Positions 9,357 through 14,081 of a stretch of 17,773 nucleotides of DNA are shown piece by piece. The position numbers and the translations under genes were made by a program. How positions within the stretch are numbered: the stretch's first letter is position 1; each line of letters begins with the position of its first letter. The stretch is from JASHZA01 sp035624865 (lineage in GTDB: Bacteria > Desulfobacterota > Binatia > Binatales > Binataceae): assembly GCA_035624865.1 (NCBI GenBank), contig DASPQS010000033.1, positions 1-17,773 on the forward strand. Direction: 5' to 3'. The notes beneath the pieces were generated by a model. It was not told the DNA's origin. It saw nothing but the letters and a program-made list of their open reading frames with translations, and did not search any database.

Positions 9357-10079
9357 ATGGCTAACACCCAGAAGAAGCCGGTCGCGGTGGTAATCGGCGT
9401 GGGACCGGGAACCGGCGCGGCGCTGGCCCGGCGCTTCGCCAGGGAATATGCGGTCGCGATCAATGCGCGCAGCGCCGACTACCTGCGGGAATTGGCGGAC
9501 GAGATACGGGCTGGCGGCGGAGATGCGATCGCGATTCCCGCCGATGTCGGCAACCCTGCGCAAATCGCTTCGGCCTTCGCGCGAGTTCGTAGCGAACTGG
9601 GTGATCCGGAGATACTGCTTTACAACGCCGGCAGCGGCACCTGGGGCAATATCATCGACATCACGGTCGAGCAGTACGAGGCGACCTGGCGGGTCAACGC
9701 GCTCGGGGCGTTCCTGTGCGCCAAGGAGGTGGCGCCCGCGATGATCGAGCGGGGACGCGGCGTGATGCTCTTCACGGGGGCGACGGCGGGGGTCAAGGCC
9801 GGGGCGCGTTCTGCTGCGTTCGGGCCTGCGAAGTTCGCGATGCGCGGGCTGGCGCAATCGCTGGCGCGCGATTTGGGTCCGCGCGGGATTCACGTCGCAT
9901 GGATCAACGTCGACGGCGCGATCGATATCCCGCGCGTGCGCGCACGCTACCCGCAGATCAAGGAAGAGGACATGCTGAAGCCCGAGGCAATCGCCGAGAC
10001 CTACTGGCATCTGGCGCATCAGGACCGCAGCGCATGGTCGATGGAACTCGAGCTGCGGCCGTTCAAGGAGAAGTTCTAG
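9357..10079 (+). CDS. atypical SDR with Phe in place of the catalytic Tyr
   Basis: This 240-residue SDR has a Rossmann motif of the form GVGPGTG (14-20) and YNAGSG (89-94), so the fold and cofactor site look sound. The active-site segment reads AFGPAK (154-159) where classical SDRs have YxxxK, so Tyr is replaced by Phe155 with Lys159 kept; the expected Ser is Thr143. This variant recurs in one SDR subfamily that I recall with FAxAK and HVxxDGAID; here VAWINVDGAID is present. Such members may not run the usual hydride transfer. The ATG at 9357 is preceded by TGAGG; an upstream TTG is less likely. It follows the carbonic anhydrase gene by 12 bases and converges on the PKD gene. The real reaction is unknown. 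Confidence 0.85.
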   Translation: MANTQKKPVAVVIGVGPGTGAALARRFAREYAVAINARSADYLRELADEIRAGGGDAIAIPADVGNPAQIASAFARVRSELGDPEILLYNAGSGTWGNIIDITVEQYEATWRVNALGAFLCAKEVAPAMIERGRGVMLFTGATAGVKAGARSAAFGPAKFAMRGLAQSLARDLGPRGIHVAWINVDGAIDIPRVRARYPQIKEEDMLKPEAIAETYWHLAHQDRSAWSMELELRPFKEKF

Positions 10080-10104
10080 GCGGGCTACGGAGTCCGGGTC
10101 GGGC

Positions 10105-10650
10105 TCAGTCCTGCACGGGTTTGACGACTACACCCTGCAAGATGGTCATCGAGCGACCGTCGACGGTCTTTACGATCAGCGTGCAGACGTAGTTCCCGGG
10201 CATGCTGTAGGTGTGGAAGATGTACATTTCAGGCGGCAGCGAGGACACCGTGCCGTCGCCGAAGTTCCACTGGTAGGTCAGAAAGCCGATATTCTCGGGA
10301 TCACTGGCGAGGACGAAAAAGCCGACCCGCAGCGGCGCGTTGCCATAGGGCGGAGAGACCATCATCGTGCCCGAGATCGGTTGACGCAGCGGAACCCGCG
10401 GCATCGGCGCGAGACGCCCCGACTCAGAAGACGCTTCGGACGGCGGCGTCATCGGCGCCAGTCCGTTCATTTCGCTGCCGGCGTCCGCGTCCTGGGCGCG
10501 GGCGCATCGAGCACCAGTCATCAAGGACGCTGACGCAAACAGCAGCACGGCCAGCGCGACGGATAGACGGCGCCCGGTTCGGGCCAAATCAAACCGCGCG
10601 GCGCGAATCTCGTTTATCCGCCGGATTCGCGCACCCATCCAGATAATCAT
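10105..10650 (-). CDS. small secreted protein with one PKD domain
   Basis: The protein (181 residues) has a long basic N-terminus, a hydrophobic segment LSVALAVLLFASASLM and a likely signal peptidase site near ARA-QD at residue 52. After a Pro/Ser-rich linker (about 55-95) comes one PKD domain: PPYGNAPLRVGF at 99-110, the signature YQWNFGDGT at about 125-133 and HTYSMPGNYVCTLIV, ending at the C-terminus. PKD domains are beta-sandwich binding or spacer modules, usually attached to a catalytic domain; here there is none. It would lie in the periplasm or outside the cell. The ATG at 10650 has no Shine-Dalgarno sequence, and a possible -10 box ends just eight bases upstream, so the mRNA may be nearly leaderless. 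Another ATG, four codons in, is possible. Confidence 0.82.
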   Translation of the reverse strand: MIIWMGARIRRINEIRAARFDLARTGRRLSVALAVLLFASASLMTGARCARAQDADAGSEMNGLAPMTPPSEASSESGRLAPMPRVPLRQPISGTMMVSPPYGNAPLRVGFFVLASDPENIGFLTYQWNFGDGTVSSLPPEMYIFHTYSMPGNYVCTLIVKTVDGRSMTILQGVVVKPVQD

Positions 10651-10658
10651 ATGGAAAG

Positions 10659-10686
10659 TCTATAACTCCCGGCCGAAACCCGCCAA
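10659..10686 (-). promoter_or_regulatory. candidate sigma70-type promoter for the PKD gene
   Basis: On the minus strand TTGGCG and TATAGA are separated by 16 bases and match four of six consensus positions each. The -10 box ends eight bases before the ATG at 10650, which would give a very short or absent leader. It lies in the 52-base gap after the upstream SDR gene, so it could allow separate expression. Confidence 0.35.
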
Positions 10687-10702
10687 CATGCTGCCGTCGG
10701 TC

Positions 10703-11485
10703 TCATTGCATGATGATGCCGCCGTCGGGATGCAGGATTGATCCGCTGAAATAGGCTCCCTCCTCACTGGCGAGGAACAGCGCGGTATTCGCGACGTCGA
10801 CCGGCTTGCCGATTCGCTTGAGCGGGATACCGCCGATCATACGCTCGAAACGACGGCTCGACTGGATATCCCTGGTCATCGGCGTGTCGATTACGCCCGG
10901 GCCGATCGCGTTCGCAGTGATATTGTAGCGGCCGAGTTCGAGCGCCATGCACTTCATGAGCATCCAGACGCCGGCCTTGCTCACGCAATACTCGCCCGAA
11001 CCCTTGAGCGGCACCTTCGCCGCGCCGGAGGAGATCGCGATTATCCTGCCGCCGCGGTTCTGCTTGATCATCTCGCGCGCGACGGCCTGACAGGTCAGGA
11101 AGACACCGTCGAGGTTGATTCCGAGCACCTTGCGCCATTCTTCGAAGGAAAGCTCGTTGAGGAACTTGGGCTCGACCTTGCTCTCGCCATAGTTGGCCGC
11201 GGAAACGCCGGCGGCGGCCAGCACGATGTCGATGCCGCCGAGCTCCCTGGCCGCACGATCGACCATGGCCTGGACCTGCTTGGGATCGCTCACGTCGACC
11301 GCGACCGCGACAGCCTTGCGGCCGAGCTTGCGCACCTCGGCGGCAGTCTCCTCGGCGGCCTTGGCCTGACGGTCCGCAACGCACACGTTGGCGCCCTCTT
11401 CTGCAAAGCGGATCGCCGAAGCGCGGCCGATTCCGCTCGCTCCACCGGTGACCAGAAAATTCTTGCCATCCAACCTAAGACTCAT
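10703..11485 (-). CDS. classical SDR-family oxidoreductase
   Basis: This 260-residue enzyme carries all classical SDR marks: TGGASGIG (13-20), AAAGVSA (90-96) in place of the usual NNAG, Asn124, Ser153, Tyr166 and Lys170 (YCVSK), and the ending HPDGGIIMQ. It would oxidise an alcohol or reduce a ketone with NAD(P). GAGGAG lies about nine bases before the ATG. The first Asn of NNAG is missing; Ala replaces it, which is tolerated in some members. It is divergent from the alpha/beta hydrolase gene (166-bp gap) and upstream of the PKD gene. Substrate unknown; Asp38 after the second strand (VADRQ) favours NAD over NADP. Confidence 0.9.
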   Translation of the reverse strand: MSLRLDGKNFLVTGGASGIGRASAIRFAEEGANVCVADRQAKAAEETAAEVRKLGRKAVAVAVDVSDPKQVQAMVDRAARELGGIDIVLAAAGVSAANYGESKVEPKFLNELSFEEWRKVLGINLDGVFLTCQAVAREMIKQNRGGRIIAISSGAAKVPLKGSGEYCVSKAGVWMLMKCMALELGRYNITANAIGPGVIDTPMTRDIQSSRRFERMIGGIPLKRIGKPVDVANTALFLASEEGAYFSGSILHPDGGIIMQ

Positions 11486-11607
11486 GGGTGTGACTCCTCG
11501 CGGTTCCTGTTGTTAGCATGCGCGGCACCTCGCCGCCAGCGCGGGCGCATCTGGCGCGCGGCAACATTGTGTATTATCTACGCGGGGTTATCGTGATTAT
11601 GCGGGGC

Positions 11608-11628
11608 GGCCGCTATACGCCCGCGGCC
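11608..11628 (+). promoter_or_regulatory. hairpin in the hydrolase leader
   Basis: GGCCGC and GCGGCC pair around a 9-base loop, 23 bases upstream of the hydrolase ATG. It may influence translation or be part of an operator in the divergent region; its G+C richness makes it weak evidence. Confidence 0.25.
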
Positions 11629-11651
11629 AACATTCGAGTAAGATAAGCTTG

Positions 11652-12518
11652 ATGCATCAAGAGAGCGCGGCTATCGCCGAGGCGAAGCCGACCAGTCAGT
11701 TCGCTGAAGTCAACGGACTCAAGCTTCATTATCTGGATTGGGGTGGAGACGCCGCGACACGCACGATCGTGCTGTGTCATGGCGGCTCCGCGCATGCCCA
11801 TTGGTGGGATTACCTCGCCCCGCTGCTGCTGCCGCACGGGCGCGTGCTGGCGCTCGACTTCCGCGGCCATGGGCGCAGCCAATGGGCGGCAACCTATGGA
11901 CCGGCCGGACATATCTCAGATCTGAAGGAGTTTCTGCGCGGGCATCTGCGCACGCGGGTGCTGCTGATCGGTCATTCGATGGGTGGCGAGATTTCGCAAC
12001 GAATCGCCTTCGACTGCCCGGAGCTGTTGGAAGCACTGGTGCTGGTCGACTCGCCGCACGGCGGTCCGCCGCTCAGGACGCGGCTTATCTGGCGATGGAA
12101 GCGGCGCAATCAGGATGGGGCGCGGCCTGAATTTCGCACACGCGAGGAGTTGGCGCGCAAGTTCCGCCTCTCACCGCCGGGACATAACTTGTCGTCCGAA
12201 GCGCTCGCCGAACTGGCGTTCAAGGGCGCCGAGCAATTGCCCAATGGCAACTGGGCCTTCAGATTCGACCCGAAGACGCGCAAGCCCAGCGGCGGCTGGC
12301 GCCGGCAGCTCAAGTTCCCGCTGGAGCGGATCAGGATGCCGGTGCTGATTTTGCGCGGAGAGCACAGCACGCTCCTGAACCCGCAGACGGCGCGCTGGAT
12401 GCATCGGCGGCTTCACGGATCGATCCTGAAGGAGGTTCCGCGAGCGTACCATCACGTGCCGCTGGACAACCCTGACGACACGGCAGCAGCGATCGGCGAA
12501 TTTATAGCGTCACTTTAA
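11652..12518 (+). CDS. alpha/beta hydrolase
   Basis: The 288-residue protein has the alpha/beta hydrolase fold signs: HGG oxyanion-type motif (43-45), DFRGHGRS (69-76), and the nucleophile elbow GHSMGG with Ser109. The catalytic His is in YHHVPLDNP (His267 or His268). The usual Asp after strand 7 is not there: RGEHSTLL has Thr240 where many relatives have Asp. The acid might instead be Asp133 after strand 6 (LVLVDSPHGG). It would hydrolyse a small ester or similar bond; no signal peptide. ATG at 11652 was preferred to the TTG directly before it; the Shine-Dalgarno sequence is weak. The last 86 bp of the gene and about 60 bp of flank recur at 13775, past the CYTH-like gene, as a truncated second copy. 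Confidence 0.88.
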   Translation: MHQESAAIAEAKPTSQFAEVNGLKLHYLDWGGDAATRTIVLCHGGSAHAHWWDYLAPLLLPHGRVLALDFRGHGRSQWAATYGPAGHISDLKEFLRGHLRTRVLLIGHSMGGEISQRIAFDCPELLEALVLVDSPHGGPPLRTRLIWRWKRRNQDGARPEFRTREELARKFRLSPPGHNLSSEALAELAFKGAEQLPNGNWAFRFDPKTRKPSGGWRRQLKFPLERIRMPVLILRGEHSTLLNPQTARWMHRRLHGSILKEVPRAYHHVPLDNPDDTAAAIGEFIASL

Positions 12519-12583
12519 GTTGTAAGCCGCGGCGGGGCCCGGTCTCGGCCGGAGGTTCCCTTTCGTTGGCATTTGGCCTGTAA
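12433..12583 (+). repeat. duplicated hydrolase 3' end and flank, copy 1
   Basis: The first 90 bases match 13775-13864 without gaps at 81 of 90 positions by my count. Similarity then continues more weakly past the stop codon (CCGCG-CG-GGC-C-GTC) and through TTTCG, GCATTT and GTAA at equal spacing to 12583. This copy belongs to the intact hydrolase gene. Confidence 0.85.
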
Positions 12584-12610
12584 TGTGGCAATACCTTCTT
12601 CAACGTGGAG

Positions 12611-13507
12611 TTATTCACGGTTCTTTAGCCGGTCTCGATTCTCGAGCCCATACACCATCGCGGTTTTGGTGGTGCCGAGTTTGATCCATTCCGCGCAGTC
12701 GAGCTGTACCTTCTTGTAGAACTCCTCGGAGAGCTCGAGTGCCTCTTTGCTAACTTCTTGCAGATGGTCGAATTTGCACTGGAACGCGAACTCGCCCGAC
12801 AACGACTTCTCCAGTGCCCGGCTTCGCCATATCGCGACCGTAGCCTTGCCCTTGAAGTGATGGTGGAAGTGAATCATGCCGAGGGTATTTTGCACTTCCT
12901 CGACCGCTACATTATTGACCAGTTCCATCTTGGTTCTAGGACTTATGTCGATCCTTTTCAGGGTTGGGAAGGCTCGCGTGATATCCTCGATACCCCGATC
13001 AAGTTCGATCGCGGGTGAGGTGAGCACGCATCCGTGAGAGTACACGTTGCGCATTCCTCCCAGGCGGTCGCGCTCAAGCAACAGTTCCTCCTTGAACTTG
13101 ATCACGTCGTGACCTCCCAATTGCGGCCGCACGTCAACGGCTGCCGCGGCCTTTAGATCCGGGTCCCGGTATTTGAAGGTCAGCTCGTGGCCCGGGCGCG
13201 GCCATCCCTGATCGTAGAAGGTACGCTTGCGCAGAATGAAATGATGGTTGTAGAGGTCGAACTGCGGTGTGTCATAGAACAGCACTTCCCGGACCTGGCT
13301 GTCGAACGCGTGGCGGTCGGTGTCCACCTTCAGCCCGAGTTTCTTGATGGTCTTGTTCGCGTCTTCCCAAAATTCTAGGAAGCCGCGTTTGCTGGTGAAC
13401 CGATCGGGTTGCAACAGAATCTTGTATTCCCGGTAGTGAACGACGTCCTCGGCTAAATGCTTGGTTTCGGGATGCTTGCTTATGTGCTTATCTATCGAAA
13501 TTGCCAT
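12611..13507 (-). CDS. CYTH-like domain protein
   Basis: The protein (298 residues) has the strand pattern of the CYTH tunnel fold: HYREYKILL (24-32), REVLFYDTPQFDLYNHHFIL (73-92) with RKR after it, ELTFKYR (108-114), RTKMELV, ATVAIWRS and FAFQCKF. CYTH enzymes hydrolyse or cyclise triphosphates or polyphosphate with a metal. The usual ExExK starting motif is degraded: residues 25-29 are YREYK, keeping one Glu and the Lys. So the activity is uncertain. AGGAT precedes the ATG. The gene is visibly poorer in G+C than its neighbours: two of its 60-base lines have 26 and 29 G+C, against 40 in a line of the hydrolase gene. It stands alone in reverse orientation between two copies of the hydrolase 3' end, so it was probably acquired. 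Confidence 0.7.
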   Translation of the reverse strand: MAISIDKHISKHPETKHLAEDVVHYREYKILLQPDRFTSKRGFLEFWEDANKTIKKLGLKVDTDRHAFDSQVREVLFYDTPQFDLYNHHFILRKRTFYDQGWPRPGHELTFKYRDPDLKAAAAVDVRPQLGGHDVIKFKEELLLERDRLGGMRNVYSHGCVLTSPAIELDRGIEDITRAFPTLKRIDISPRTKMELVNNVAVEEVQNTLGMIHFHHHFKGKATVAIWRSRALEKSLSGEFAFQCKFDHLQEVSKEALELSEEFYKKVQLDCAEWIKLGTTKTAMVYGLENRDRLKNRE

Positions 13508-13774
13508 TTTGAAATCCTGATCTCAGACTGGTATCGAACGCAAGCGCGAATTTCGTGCCCGGGTTTGAGCCCATAAGCGCTTCCACGGCGCCCGCAACCG
13601 ACCCGTCCCGCCTAGCGTCGGTGCCAATGCACTCGAAAATGACGTTTTGCCCGTCGAGTTCTCGGAGACCTTTCCGTTCCGATTATACGGATTTCTACCA
13701 CAACAGCGCTACCAAATGTGTGTCCGGGACCGAAGGGGGCTGGTGTTCTTGTGGCGACCGGTTGGTGACGCGGT

Positions 13775-13860
13775 AGGTTCCGCGCGCTGACCATCACGTG
13801 CCGCTGGACAACCCTGACGATACGGCGGCGGCGATCAGCGAATTTATTGCGGCACTTTAA
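13775..13860 (+). pseudogene. remnant of an alpha/beta hydrolase gene (last 28 codons)
   Basis: In frame it encodes HHVPLDNPDDTAAAISEFIA followed by AL and a TAA stop, differing from the intact hydrolase only by Gly to Ser and Ser to Ala in that stretch. Of six base differences over these codons, four are synonymous, so the two copies probably diverged while both were coding. An in-frame TAG at 13774-13776 sits right at the left edge of homology, and there is no start codon or catalytic Ser. It is a non-functional 3' fragment. Confidence 0.85.
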
Positions 13861-13867
13861 GTTGCGC

Positions 13868-13912
13868 TCCGCGCCGAGGCACAGTCCGCTCGGCGCGGAA
13901 AATCTTTCTTTC
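13868..13912 (+). terminator. intrinsic terminator-like hairpin after the hydrolase remnant
   Basis: TCCGCGCCGA and TCGGCGCGGA form a perfect 10-bp stem with a 12-base loop, followed by AAATCTTTCTTTC. It begins seven bases after the remnant's stop codon. The intact hydrolase gene has a related but broken version at the same place, so the remnant seems to keep the ancestral terminator. Confidence 0.6.
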
Positions 13913-13939
13913 GCGCGCATTTACTCCGTAAGAGGAATG

Positions 13940-13956
13940 GTCACGTTTGACGTGAC
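13940..13956. promoter_or_regulatory. 17-bp operator-like palindrome before the patatin gene
   Basis: GTCACGTTTGACGTGAC has two perfect 6-base arms around five bases. It overlaps TTGACG (13947-13952), a good -35 match, with TGATAC at 13972-13977 as a weak -10 at 19-base spacing. A dimeric repressor bound here would block that promoter. No regulator gene is nearby to pair with it. Confidence 0.45.
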
Positions 13957-14081
13957 GCCACCGCCGTCTTGTGATACACGCGGTAGCGGCATCAGCCATT
14001 TCAGGCGCGTGGAACTCGCCCGCGATTATGAGTTCGGGCGCGGCTCGCTTGGGACAACCGTTCGGCAAGGGGGGACAACAG

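Larger units (their letters stand above)
13775..13931 (+). repeat. duplicated hydrolase 3' end and flank, copy 2
   Basis: This is the partner of 12433-12583, displaced by 1342 bases in its first 90 positions. Homology begins sharply at AGGTTCCG and passes through the stop codon and the hairpin to GTAAG. A few small insertions (about six bases) separate the two copies in the hairpin region. Confidence 0.85.
13508..14081. other. 574-bp gene-free stretch between the CYTH-like and patatin genes
   Basis: From left to right: the CYTH-like gene's upstream region with a perfect TATAAT on the minus strand (13682-13687) but no good -35 box; about 85 bp with nothing recognisable; the truncated hydrolase remnant (13775-13860); a terminator-like hairpin; a 17-bp palindrome and possible promoter; and the patatin leader with a G-rich ribosome-binding site. 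Short open frames here have no family character or Shine-Dalgarno support. Confidence 0.7.

Noticed and set aside
13682..13687. perfect TATAAT on the minus strand upstream of the CYTH-like gene
   Set aside because: No -35 box at 16-19 bases and a long leader would result. Kept only as a remark in the gap description.
12584..13774. idea that the CYTH region is an insertion sequence or integron cassette
   Set aside because: There is no transposase, integrase, terminal inverted repeat or attC-like site. The flanking duplication is coding sequence with about 10% divergence, unlike a short target-site duplication.
13555..13776. 73-codon open frame before the patatin gene
   Set aside because: No Shine-Dalgarno sequence, no domain pattern, and it runs through a region of recombination up to the edge of the remnant.
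13971..14081. 37-codon N-terminal extension of the patatin from a GTG
   Set aside because: It overlaps the likely promoter and has no ribosome-binding site, whereas the ATG at 14082 has a strong one.
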